A DNA stretch of 5,537 nucleotides from positions 1 to 5,537 of the forward strand of contig CAKURN010000110.1 in the NCBI GenBank assembly GCA_934675695.1, given 5' to 3'. Made by a program: the position numbers and the translations under genes. The notes beneath the pieces are model-generated. The model did not search any database and was not told the DNA's origin. It saw only the letters and a list, made by a program, of their open reading frames with translations. This DNA comes from an uncultured Candidatus Melainabacteria bacterium (lineage in GTDB: Bacteria > Cyanobacteriota > Vampirovibrionia > Gastranaerophilales > Gastranaerophilaceae). Shown piece after piece: positions 1 to 5,537 of this stretch; positions within the stretch are counted from its first letter, which is position 1; each line of letters starts with the position of its first letter.

Positions 1-235
1 GTTTGCACCAAGGTTCCTCCAAAGGGCAATTGCAAGTAGGTCTTGCTTCGCCCTTTGTGAACTTTATTCCTGTTTCATAATGGGATTTAAAATTTCCTTT
101 AACTTTTGCACGAACAATATTTTCGTTGAATTTTACTTCTTCAACCATTCCGTTCTGATATGTTTCATAACCACGCCTGTATGAACCGGGTTTTGAATTA
201 TCTTTCAGGTATTTATTACTAAATGTATATTTCAC
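1..235 (-). CDS. SWIM zinc-finger protein, N-terminal fragment (cut by left window edge)
   Basis: This short reading frame is open from the left edge of the window and reads leftward. From a GTG at 235-233 it gives 78 residues. Residues 18-31 (S-Y-R-R-G-Y-E-T-Y-Q-N-G-M-V) match the 'RG..YY..G.V' block that precedes bacterial SWIM domains. The end reads C68-N-C70-P-L-E-E-P-W-C77-K, and the next base (C) would allow the expected His, giving the CxCx(n)CxH zinc ligands of SWIM fingers. In cyanobacteria and relatives such N-termini often lead into an SNF2-type helicase or a SNF2-associated protein, but the rest of the gene lies outside the window, so the architecture is unknown. SWIM fingers are thought to bind DNA or proteins. 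The GTG fits the usual start of the family and has a weak GGA 6 nt upstream. The frame also stays open further upstream, with possible TTG (292-290) and GTG (274-272) starts. The only ATG (148-146) falls after the conserved RRG block and is unlikely. Confidence 0.75.
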   Translation of the reverse strand, partial: MKYTFSNKYLKDNSKPGSYRRGYETYQNGMVEEVKFNENIVRAKVKGNFKSHYETGIKFTKGEARPTCNCPLEEPWCK

Positions 236-371
236 GAATAATCCACGACAAATTAATTTATATTGCTCAAGCACAACAAACTTAAAACTCAAAAAGAGTT
301 GCTCTATTAGTGCTTTGTTATTACTAAAATAACATTATTAATAAAAAAAAGCAAGAAAATTTTATTATATA
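236..371. other. Intergenic spacer with short AT-rich dyads
   Basis: This gap lies between two leftward genes: the end of the SIMPL gene and the start of the SWIM gene. It holds several small inverted repeats: GTTATT-actaa-AATAAC at 317-333, the palindrome TTATTAATAA at 335-344, AACTC-aaaaa-GAGTT at 286-300, and AAGCAC (269-274) facing GTGCTT (310-315). None has the G+C-rich stem followed by a T-run on the minus strand that would mark a clear intrinsic terminator. A T-rich stretch on the minus strand (about 343-350) precedes rather than follows the dyads. A possible -10 box for the SWIM gene, TATAAA, lies on the minus strand at 262-257, without a good -35 at the right distance. Confidence 0.5.
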
Positions 372-1079
372 TTATTTTAAGTAATATGTCATATTAACAG
401 AAGCTGAAAGGTTGATTGAGCCTGCTTCTATGACTTGTGGAGCAGATGCTGATTCTCCCATTGCATCAGACGAAGATAACATCATTTTGTTGTAGTAAAC
501 TCTAGGTGATGAAGAATTAGCACTGCAATATGGGTTGATTGATTTTACTTTTAAAATGCTGCTGCCTGCAGCCGCTGCTACAACTTCTGCTCTTGCTTTT
601 GCATTTTTTGTTGCTTGTATCAACAAATCGTTACAGTTTTTTTCGTTGTTTTCCAGATAAAAGTCTAAATTGTCAACTCTATTTACACCTGCATCAGTTG
701 CAATTTTTATTATTTCTGAAACTTTGTTTAAATCTTTTAATTTTACTTCAAAACCGTTTTTAACTTCATATTTTTGGAAAATGCGAACTTTGTCTTTATA
801 TGAATATATATTGTTAATGTTGTATGAAATCGTTGTTATTGTTTCATTAGCGTTTAATTTTGATTTCAGTTTTGTTGTTGCATCGTTTACTATTTTGTCA
901 TTTTTTTGTTTAATATCGTTGATGTTTTGTCCTGAATTTTCTACATAAAATCTGATTTTTACAGTATCAGGTGAAAAAGATTTTGAAATTCTTGTGTCAA
1001 CAGAAACAGTTGATTCCATTTCTGCTAAAGCAGGAAAGAAAAATAATGCCATCAAAATAACAAAAATCTTCTTAAACAT
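372..1079 (-). CDS. Exported SIMPL-domain (DUF541, YggE/BP26-like) protein
   Basis: The gene encodes a 235-residue secreted protein. Residues 1-19 form a classical Sec signal peptide: K3-K4, a hydrophobic core, and an A17-L18-A19 cleavage site before E20. There is no lipobox cysteine, so a soluble periplasmic or extracellular protein is expected. Residues 22 to 235 follow the SIMPL/DUF541 pattern: an opening strand with 'F-S-P-D-T-V' (35-40), the 'GF-EV-L-DL-KVSEII' stretch (109-124), 'A-G-V-N-R-V-D' (130-136), the helix 'A-K-A-R-A-E' (160-165), and a closing beta strand pair 220-234. Known relatives are E. coli YggE and Brucella BP26/Omp28. Their biochemical role is poorly defined, with links to oxidative stress and immunogenicity. 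Cys149 and Cys185 are the only cysteines and could pair. The ATG at 1079-1077 overlaps the ligA end by 8 nt and is preceded by a strong ribosome binding site, so expression is very likely coupled to ligA. Family assignment is firm; function is not. Confidence 0.9.
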   Translation of the reverse strand: MFKKIFVILMALFFFPALAEMESTVSVDTRISKSFSPDTVKIRFYVENSGQNINDIKQKNDKIVNDATTKLKSKLNANETITTISYNINNIYSYKDKVRIFQKYEVKNGFEVKLKDLNKVSEIIKIATDAGVNRVDNLDFYLENNEKNCNDLLIQATKNAKARAEVVAAAAGSSILKVKSINPYCSANSSSPRVYYNKMMLSSSDAMGESASAPQVIEAGSINLSASVNMTYYLK

Positions 1080-3093
1080 AATCTTCTCCTTCTAATATTT
1101 TAACTAATTCACTTTCAGATAATATTCTAATTCCTAATTCTTTTGCTTTTGTTGCTTTTGACCCCGGAGAATCACCTACAACAACAAAATCTGTTTTTTT
1201 AGAAACACTGTTGGGAGTTTTTGCTCCCAATTCTTTTAGCTTGCTTTGGGCTTCTTCTCTGGACAAATTCTCCAAAGTTCCTGTTATAACAAAACTTTTG
1301 CCTTTTAATCTTAAATCTTGAACACCATTGTATTTGTTTTTTATATTTAAACCTAAAAGAAGCATTTCGTCGATTATTTTTATGTTTGAGTCGTCTTGAA
1401 AATAATCAAATATATTTTTTGCCATTTTTTCGCCAATGCCTAAAATTTCTTTTAGGTCTTCATATTTGGCGTTTTTTAGTTCTTCTATGTCTTTAAAGTT
1501 TTGAGCCAAAATATCACTGGATTCTTTTCCAACGAGCTTTATACCCAGAGCGTTAATAAATTTTGAAAACAAACAATCTTTCGATTTTTCTATTGCATTT
1601 AACAGGTTGTTTGCTGATTTTGTTTGAATTAAATTAAGACTCAACAGTTGCGTCTTTGTTAATTTATAGATATCAGAAATAGTGTAAACGTATTTTTTAT
1701 CTACCAATTGATCAACAATAACCTCCCCAAAACCGTCTATATCCATCGCTTGTTTTGAAGCAAAATATTCTATTCTGCCTTTTATTTGGGCGGGGCAGTT
1801 GTTTTTGTTTGGACAGTATTTTGCAACTTCTCCTTCTATATCTACCAATTTTGTTCCACAAGAAGGACAGAATTCGGGCAATTTTATTGGAGTTGAAGCA
1901 TCTGTTTTTCTTGATTTTACTACTTTTGGAATAATTTCTGCGGCTTTTTTAATTAAAACTTCATCATTTATTGAAATATTTAGTCTTTCTATTTCATCGA
2001 AATTATACATTGAAGCTCTTGAAACGACGCTTCCTGATAGGTTTGTCGGCTCTAATACGGCAACAGGGGTTATTACACCCAATCTTCCTACACTAAAATC
2101 AACATCAATCAATTTTGTCCAGACTTCTTCCGGGGGAAATTTGAATGCTGTAGCCCATTTTGGGGCTCTTGCGGTAAAACCTAATTCGTTTTGTTTTGAA
2201 AAATCATTTACTTTTATAACAACGCCATCGGTTGCATAATTCAATGTTTTTCTTGTTTCTTTAACATTTTCACAAAAATCAATAGCTTCTTCTATGTTTT
2301 TGCAAATTTTGTAGTTATTAACTTTAAAACCCAGTTTTTTGCAGTAATCCATTGCTTCTGTGTGAGATTTTATTTTTGAATTTTTGTCTAAAATGGCAGA
2401 ATAAACAAAAATAGACAAATCACGACTAGCAGGTATTTTTGGGTCAAGCTGGCGAATTGAGCCTGCTGCAGCGTTTCTAGGGTTTGCAAAAGTTTTTTGG
2501 TTTTGCTCAATTTGTTTTTTGTTTAATTTATCGAAAGAAGTAATAGGCATATAAATTTCGCCTCTAACTTCTATATCTACTTCTTCAAATAGTTTTAGAG
2601 GTATTGCTTTTATGGTTTTTAAATTGTTTGTGATGTCTTCTCCAACTATGCCATCGCCTCTGGTTAGTCCTTGAATGAATTTGCCTTTTTTGTATATCAA
2701 ACTAATTGCAAGCCCGTCTATTTTTAATTCACAAGCCAATTCTACATCATTTTTTGTATCAAATAAAGCCAATTGAGTACTTCCAACATCTTTTAAAACC
2801 CTATTGTACCAAGATTTTAACTCATCATAGTTGTTTGAATTATCCAAACTATATAATCTTATTTTATGCGGAACTTGCTCAAATTTTTCTGAAATCCCTC
2901 CTACCCTCTGTGTAGGCGAATCAGACGTAATAAACTCGGGATTATTTTCTTCTAATGTTTTCAATTCTCTAAATAATTGGTCATATTCCCAATCTTCTAA
3001 AACCGGATTGTCTTCTACATAGTATTTGTAGGAATTTATGTTGATTGTTTTTCTTAAATCCTCTATTTTGTTTTTAATTTCCGCTTTATTCAT
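1072..3093 (-). CDS. ligA: NAD+-dependent DNA ligase LigA
   Basis: This cytoplasmic enzyme seals nicks in duplex DNA during replication and repair, using NAD+ to adenylate an active-site lysine. The 673-residue product has the usual family length and all domains in order. Domain Ia is near residues 5-75 (Y24-Y25, D34, Y37-D38, for NMN binding). The adenylation domain has the catalytic motif E122-L-K124-I-D-G, then TRGDG (144-148), VRGE (176-179), NPRNAAAGS (204-212), DGVVIK (289-294) and AFKFP (316-320). The OB fold is about 328-395 (VGRLGVITPVA). A Cys4 zinc finger uses C409, C412, C427 and C433, with the same spacing as the E. coli enzyme. Helix-hairpin-helix repeats fill about 448-580, and a BRCT domain occupies about 594-673 (FVITGTL, DFVVVGDSPGSK). 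No key residue is missing. The ATG at 3093-3091 has no Shine-Dalgarno sequence but sits 6 nt after a -10-like box, hinting at a leaderless message. The last 8 nt overlap the SIMPL gene. As the usual essential replicative ligase, it is probably the only one in the genome. Confidence 0.98.
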   Translation of the reverse strand: MNKAEIKNKIEDLRKTININSYKYYVEDNPVLEDWEYDQLFRELKTLEENNPEFITSDSPTQRVGGISEKFEQVPHKIRLYSLDNSNNYDELKSWYNRVLKDVGSTQLALFDTKNDVELACELKIDGLAISLIYKKGKFIQGLTRGDGIVGEDITNNLKTIKAIPLKLFEEVDIEVRGEIYMPITSFDKLNKKQIEQNQKTFANPRNAAAGSIRQLDPKIPASRDLSIFVYSAILDKNSKIKSHTEAMDYCKKLGFKVNNYKICKNIEEAIDFCENVKETRKTLNYATDGVVIKVNDFSKQNELGFTARAPKWATAFKFPPEEVWTKLIDVDFSVGRLGVITPVAVLEPTNLSGSVVSRASMYNFDEIERLNISINDEVLIKKAAEIIPKVVKSRKTDASTPIKLPEFCPSCGTKLVDIEGEVAKYCPNKNNCPAQIKGRIEYFASKQAMDIDGFGEVIVDQLVDKKYVYTISDIYKLTKTQLLSLNLIQTKSANNLLNAIEKSKDCLFSKFINALGIKLVGKESSDILAQNFKDIEELKNAKYEDLKEILGIGEKMAKNIFDYFQDDSNIKIIDEMLLLGLNIKNKYNGVQDLRLKGKSFVITGTLENLSREEAQSKLKELGAKTPNSVSKKTDFVVVGDSPGSKATKAKELGIRILSESELVKILEGEDYV
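1085..1093 (-). promoter_or_regulatory. Shine-Dalgarno site for the SIMPL gene, inside ligA
   Basis: On the minus strand the sequence AGAAGGAGA ends 5 nt before the SIMPL ATG (AGGAG core 6 nt away), close to the ideal distance. It lies inside ligA, where the same bases encode the Glu/Gly-rich tail of the ligase just before its last three residues (D-Y-V). It settles the SIMPL start codon and shows that this organism uses ordinary anti-Shine-Dalgarno pairing, in contrast to the ligA and epimerase starts. Confidence 0.85.
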
Positions 3094-3099
3094 AGTTTA

Positions 3100-3127
3100 A
3101 TTTTATTATGAAAAATCAATCTTGCAA
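3100..3127 (-). promoter_or_regulatory. Putative ligA promoter (possibly leaderless)
   Basis: On the minus strand TTGCAA (3127-3122) and TAAAAT (3105-3100) are separated by 16 bp, an acceptable sigma-70-type spacing. The -10 box ends only 6 nt before the ligA ATG at 3093, so transcription would start at or next to the A of the ATG. A competing -10, CATAAT (3110-3105), overlaps it and would give a leader of a few nucleotides. No Shine-Dalgarno sequence lies upstream of the ATG. In AT-rich DNA such boxes can arise by chance, so this remains a prediction. Confidence 0.5.
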
Positions 3128-3132
3128 ATTAA

Positions 3133-3160
3133 TTGAAAAAATGAAATGTTAGTGTAAAAT
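3133..3160 (+). promoter_or_regulatory. Putative epimerase (wecB) promoter (possibly leaderless)
   Basis: TTGAAA (3133-3138) and TAAAAT (3155-3160) are separated by 16 bp. The -10 box ends 7 nt before the ATG at 3168, so the expected transcription start falls on or next to the start codon. There is no purine-rich Shine-Dalgarno sequence between the box and the ATG (the gap is AATTTTT). The arrangement mirrors the one proposed for ligA on the opposite strand. The call rests on consensus likeness and spacing only. Confidence 0.5.
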
Positions 3161-3167
3161 AATTTTT

Positions 3168-4277
3168 ATGAATAAAAAAATTAAAATAATGCTCGTTTTT
3201 GGCACACGTCCGGAAGCAATAAAAATGTGCCCTTTGGTTAAAAAACTAAAAGAAAACAACAAATTTGAAGTTTTGACTGTAGTCACTGCTCAACACAGGC
3301 AAATGCTAGATAGCGTATTAGAGTTATTTAATATTGTGCCTGATTATGATTTGAATTTGATGAAACCTAATCAGGATTTGTGGAATTTGTCTTCTGAAAT
3401 TTTGTTAAAAACAAAAGAAGTCTTTGAAAAAGAAAAACCCGATATGGTTTTGGTCCATGGGGATACAACAACTGCTGGTATTAGTGCTTTGAGTGCTTTT
3501 TATTCAAGAATAAAAATAGGTCATGTTGAAGCCGGACTTCGTACTTTTGACAAAAATTATCCTTTCCCTGAAGAAATAAATCGTGTAATCGTCGATTCTG
3601 TTAGTGATTTGATGTTTTGTCCAACGGACAAATCTTGTGAAAATTTAAAAAATTCTTCAATAAAAAACGGTATAATGAAAACGGGAAACACAGTCATAGA
3701 CGCACTTTTGTATGTAATAAATAACAAAGAATGCAATCTTGATTTTATCGGTTTAAATGAAAATTTAAAAACAATACTATTAACTTCTCACAGGCGTGAA
3801 AACTTTGGTGAGCCTTTAAAAAATATTTGTTTTGCAATAAAAGAACTGATTGAAAAAAACAAAGATATCCAAATAGTGTATCCTTTGCATTTAAACCCCA
3901 ACGTCAGAAATACAGTAAAACCAATATTAGAAAATATCGAAAGAGTAAAATTAATAGAGCCATTGGATTATCTTCCATTCTGCACGTTGATGAAAAAGGC
4001 TCATATAATATTAACAGATTCAGGTGGTGTTCAAGAAGAAGCGCCCGCATTGGGCATTCCTGTTTTAGTATTAAGAGAAGAAACAGAAAGACCGGAAGCA
4101 ATTGCTTATGGTGGAGTGAAATTGGTTGGCACAAACAAAGAAAAAATTGTAAACACTGTTCAAGAATTGCTCGATTCTGATGATGAATACCAAAAAATGT
4201 CAAAAGCAATAAATCCTTATGGCGACGGTAGAGCTTGTGAATATATTGAAAAAGCAATTCTAGATTACTTTAATTAA
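3168..4277 (+). CDS. wecB: UDP-N-acetylglucosamine 2-epimerase, non-hydrolysing
   Basis: This cytosolic enzyme interconverts UDP-GlcNAc and UDP-ManNAc, the entry to ManNAc or ManNAcA units of capsule, teichoic-acid-like or other surface polysaccharides. The 369-residue product has the normal family length and a two-Rossmann (GT-B-like) layout. The N-terminal half carries GTRPEAIK (12-19), TAQHRQMLD (40-48), HGDTTT (97-102), HVEAGLRT (119-126) and PFPEEINR (132-139). The C-terminal half carries GNT-ID (173-178), the SHRRENFG motif (207-214), YPLHLNPNVR (238-247), LTDSGGVQEEAP (282-293) and REETERPEA (303-311). D99, E121, E135 and H208 match the acidic and histidine residues implicated in catalysis in E. 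coli WecB. It does not look like the hydrolysing (NeuC-type) branch. No partner gene (UDP-ManNAc dehydrogenase or glycosyltransferase) is in the window. It stands as a single-gene unit, divergent from ligA and convergent with the next gene, sharing 4 nt with it. The symbol is by family; mnaA is an equally valid name. Confidence 0.96.
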   Translation: MNKKIKIMLVFGTRPEAIKMCPLVKKLKENNKFEVLTVVTAQHRQMLDSVLELFNIVPDYDLNLMKPNQDLWNLSSEILLKTKEVFEKEKPDMVLVHGDTTTAGISALSAFYSRIKIGHVEAGLRTFDKNYPFPEEINRVIVDSVSDLMFCPTDKSCENLKNSSIKNGIMKTGNTVIDALLYVINNKECNLDFIGLNENLKTILLTSHRRENFGEPLKNICFAIKELIEKNKDIQIVYPLHLNPNVRNTVKPILENIERVKLIEPLDYLPFCTLMKKAHIILTDSGGVQEEAPALGIPVLVLREETERPEAIAYGGVKLVGTNKEKIVNTVQELLDSDDEYQKMSKAINPYGDGRACEYIEKAILDYFN

Positions 4278-5077
4278 TAAGTCATATAGCTAGATAACGA
4301 CTCGCTTTCTTCCGGGTGTTGTTCTATGTAACTTTGAAAGTATGTATAAGTCGTGTAGGCTCTTTTTATCTTTTTTGCAACTCTATGCAATTCTAATAAA
4401 TCGTCTTTTTTGCCTGTTTCTAAATAAATATATTCATATAAATCAAACGCTTCAGAATTAATTCCTTTTCTTTCATAGCATTGTGCTAAGTATTTTCTTG
4501 CTTTTAAGGCAGTATTAGAATCAACGGCAACATCTATTGCATTATTAAATTCATAAATTGCACTATTTAGATTTCCTCTGCGCATTTCTAAAACCGCATA
4601 ATCAAAAATTTCTTGTGGGGTTTTTTCTTTTATAGCTTCTGGAATTACTACTTTTTTTATTTTTGTTTCTTTATCTTTTTCTTTTTCATTTTTTACAGAA
4701 GTTTCAACTTCTTCATTTTCGTATACAATATATTTTTCTTTGTTTGATTTTGTATCGTTGGAATTATCTGTTTCATCAGATTTTGGAAAGTAAAATTCTT
4801 CGTTGTCGTTTTCTTCTGTTTTGCTTTTTTTCTTTTTAGATGTTTTGGTTTCAGAACTGTCTTGATTGTCTTGTTCGGGTTCTTCTTCAAAATAAGTTGT
4901 TGTTTCTTCTTTTGGGGCTTCTTCTTTTTGAGCTTGAGTTTGAGCTTCTTGTTGTTGTCTATGTCTTTTTTCAGAAAAAGTGCTTGCAATTTGCAATTTC
5001 AAAACCATAACCACAACAAGCAAAATCATTATGGAAATTAGTATAATTTTTATGTTTTTTAAACTCATTTTTTCCAT
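4274..5077 (-). CDS. Membrane-anchored protein with charged linker and TPR-like C-terminal domain, unknown function
   Basis: I do not recognise this 267-residue protein by family. Residues 1-8 are polar with lysines, followed by one strong hydrophobic helix at about 9-29 with no cleavage site or lipobox, so a single-pass N-in membrane anchor is likely. Residues 33-145 are a low-complexity, highly charged stretch: Gln/Lys/Glu first, then Glu/Asp/Ser/Thr/Lys with a lysine block at 81-86, probably disordered. Residues about 152-250 look helical and repeat-like. 'P-Q-E-I-F-D-Y-A-V-L-E-M-R-R-G-N' (154-169) followed by 'A-I-Y-E-F-N-N-A-I' (173-181) and 'A-R-K-Y-L-A-Q-C-Y-E-R-K-G' (193-205) has the spacing of tetratricopeptide repeats, which usually bind other proteins. 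The ATG at 5077-5075 directly follows the stop codon of the E1-like gene, with AGGA 9 nt upstream inside that gene. A second ATG three codons on (MEK-M) is an alternative start. The 3' end overlaps the epimerase stop by 4 nt. Confidence 0.8.
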   Translation of the reverse strand: MEKMSLKNIKIILISIMILLVVVMVLKLQIASTFSEKRHRQQQEAQTQAQKEEAPKEETTTYFEEEPEQDNQDSSETKTSKKKKSKTEENDNEEFYFPKSDETDNSNDTKSNKEKYIVYENEEVETSVKNEKEKDKETKIKKVVIPEAIKEKTPQEIFDYAVLEMRRGNLNSAIYEFNNAIDVAVDSNTALKARKYLAQCYERKGINSEAFDLYEYIYLETGKKDDLLELHRVAKKIKRAYTTYTYFQSYIEQHPEESESLSSYMTY

Positions 5078-5537
5078 TTAGAACATTCCTAATGAACATG
5101 TTTCGCAAGCCATATTTTTTGTATAATTTATTATTTTGAATCTTGTATTCAAGCCATCATATACAAGAAGTTTGTTTAACAAAGGTTCTCCACTTTTTGT
5201 TGCCAGTTTCATTACTTCTTGAGCTTGAAAAGCTGCAATTGTACTAACAACAGGAGAAATAGAAGCAAAAGTTTCGTTTTTAAATACTTTTGGTTTTGGA
5301 ATGACACATGATAAACAACCTGTTTTTGACGGTATAATAGTGCTTACCTGCCCGATGTAGCCTTTTGTTGCACCATGGATAAGTCTCAAATTGTGTCGGA
5401 TTGCAATTTCATTCAATAGATATTTTGATTCATAGTTGTCAAAACAGTCGATTATTATGTTGTAACCTTGAATTACACTATAATAATTCAAATCATTCAG
5501 TCTTATTTTGTCTAATTCTACTCTTATATCTGAATTG
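5078..5537 (-). CDS. ThiF/MoeB/HesA-family E1-like adenylyltransferase, C-terminal part (cut by right window edge)
   Basis: The frame is open to the right edge; 152 residues are visible. Family members adenylate the C-terminal Gly-Gly of a sulfur-carrier protein (ThiS, MoaD) for thiamine, molybdopterin or related sulfur transfer. Visible hallmarks, numbered from the first full codon: I-I-I-D-C-F-D-N-Y with Y-L-L-N-E (about 27-43), where the Asp contacts ATP/Mg; G-A-T-K-G-Y-I-G-Q-V (about 55-64); a C-L-S-C pair (74-77) and a C-E-T-C pair (about 145-148), which should bind one structural zinc; and S-P-V-V-S-T-I-A-A-F-Q-A-Q-E (about 94-107), the 'gPvvg..gslqA.E' helix. The glycine-rich nucleotide loop and arginine finger lie outside the window. 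The cysteine that ThiF carries shortly before the P-V-V motif is absent here. A TTG at 5491-5489 is not the true start, because family-typical sequence continues upstream to the edge. The substrate carrier is unknown. The stop codon abuts the downstream membrane-protein gene, suggesting a shared transcript. Confidence 0.9.
   Translation of the reverse strand, partial: NSDIRVELDKIRLNDLNYYSVIQGYNIIIDCFDNYESKYLLNEIAIRHNLRLIHGATKGYIGQVSTIIPSKTGCLSCVIPKPKVFKNETFASISPVVSTIAAFQAQEVMKLATKSGEPLLNKLLVYDGLNTRFKIINYTKNMACETCSLGMF
5087..5090 (-). promoter_or_regulatory. Weak ribosome binding site for the TPR-like membrane protein
   Basis: AGGA on the minus strand lies 9 nt before the ATG at 5077, inside the last codons of the E1-like gene. 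The upstream stop codon TAA is directly followed by the ATG. This favours the first of two nearby ATGs and points to coupled translation. The match is short. Confidence 0.5.

Noticed and set aside
213..328. 11-nt direct repeat TTATTACTAAA at 213-223 and 318-328
   Set aside because: Only two short AT-rich copies, 105 bp apart, one inside the SWIM coding sequence; no flanking mobile-element features, so chance is the simplest explanation.
317..333. Intrinsic terminator for the ligA-SIMPL transcript
   Set aside because: The stem GTTATT/AATAAC is A+T-only apart from one G-C pair and is not followed by a T-run on the minus strand.
539..948. Two plus-strand reading frames opposite the SIMPL gene
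   Set aside because: They lie fully antisense to a well-matched SIMPL domain, are Leu/Phe/Ser-rich as expected for a shadow of an AT-rich gene, and have no recognisable domain or ribosome binding site.
1799..3022. Three plus-strand reading frames opposite ligA (1799-2239, 2706-2915, 2831-3022)
   Set aside because: All are antisense to conserved ligase domains and show no family motif; they are by-products of the ligA codons.
3904..4257. Minus-strand frame opposite the epimerase
   Set aside because: It is Leu/His-rich, antisense to the conserved C-terminal epimerase motifs, and has no supporting motif.
4693..4989. Lysine-rich minus-strand frame overlapping the membrane protein gene
   Set aside because: It is a frame-shifted reading of the purine-rich low-complexity linker; the Lys/Gln richness follows from A-runs, not from a real protein.
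5489..5491. TTG as start of the E1-like gene
   Set aside because: Upstream codons to the window edge are open and continue family-typical sequence (a beta strand and helix before I-I-I-D-C-F-D-N), and the nucleotide-binding half would otherwise be missing.

Overview
The window is AT-rich bacterial DNA packed with protein genes. It holds three complete, well-recognised genes (a SIMPL/DUF541 secreted protein, NAD+-dependent DNA ligase LigA, and a non-hydrolysing UDP-GlcNAc 2-epimerase). It also holds one complete membrane-anchored protein of unknown function and two genes cut by the window edges (a SWIM zinc-finger protein on the left, a ThiF/MoeB/HesA-type E1-like enzyme on the right). I see no rRNA, tRNA, CRISPR array, insertion sequence or phage gene. 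The organism cannot be fixed from this window. The low GC, a SWIM protein of the type often joined to SNF2 helicases in cyanobacteria and relatives, and a full-length LigA would fit a host-associated, AT-rich lineage such as the non-photosynthetic cyanobacterial sister group (Gastranaerophilales/Vampirovibrionia). That is a low-confidence inference, and other AT-rich bacteria are possible.

Layout, left to right: 1-235 (minus) is the N-terminal 78 codons of a SWIM zinc-finger protein, probably from a GTG start and running off the left edge. 236-371 is an intergenic spacer with short AT-rich dyads but no convincing terminator. 372-1079 (minus) encodes the exported SIMPL-domain protein and overlaps by 8 nt the end of ligA (1072-3093, minus), so these two form a translationally coupled pair. 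3094-3167 is a short divergent promoter region. 3168-4277 (plus) is the epimerase, which meets the unknown membrane protein gene (4274-5077, minus) tail-to-tail with a 4-nt overlap of stop codons. 5078-5537 (minus) is the C-terminal part of the E1-like enzyme; its stop codon abuts the start of the membrane protein gene, so they form another tight pair.

The genes do not form one pathway: DNA replication/repair, an envelope protein, amino-sugar supply for surface polysaccharide and sulfur-carrier type chemistry sit side by side, as in ordinary chromosomal housekeeping DNA. The most interesting signals are regulatory. The divergent ligA and wecB genes each have a -35/-10 pair with 16-bp spacing whose -10 lies only 6-7 nt before the ATG, and neither has a Shine-Dalgarno sequence, so both may be leaderless. 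The operon-internal SIMPL gene instead has a strong Shine-Dalgarno sequence embedded in the ligA coding sequence. I found no clear candidate for a new multi-gene system.
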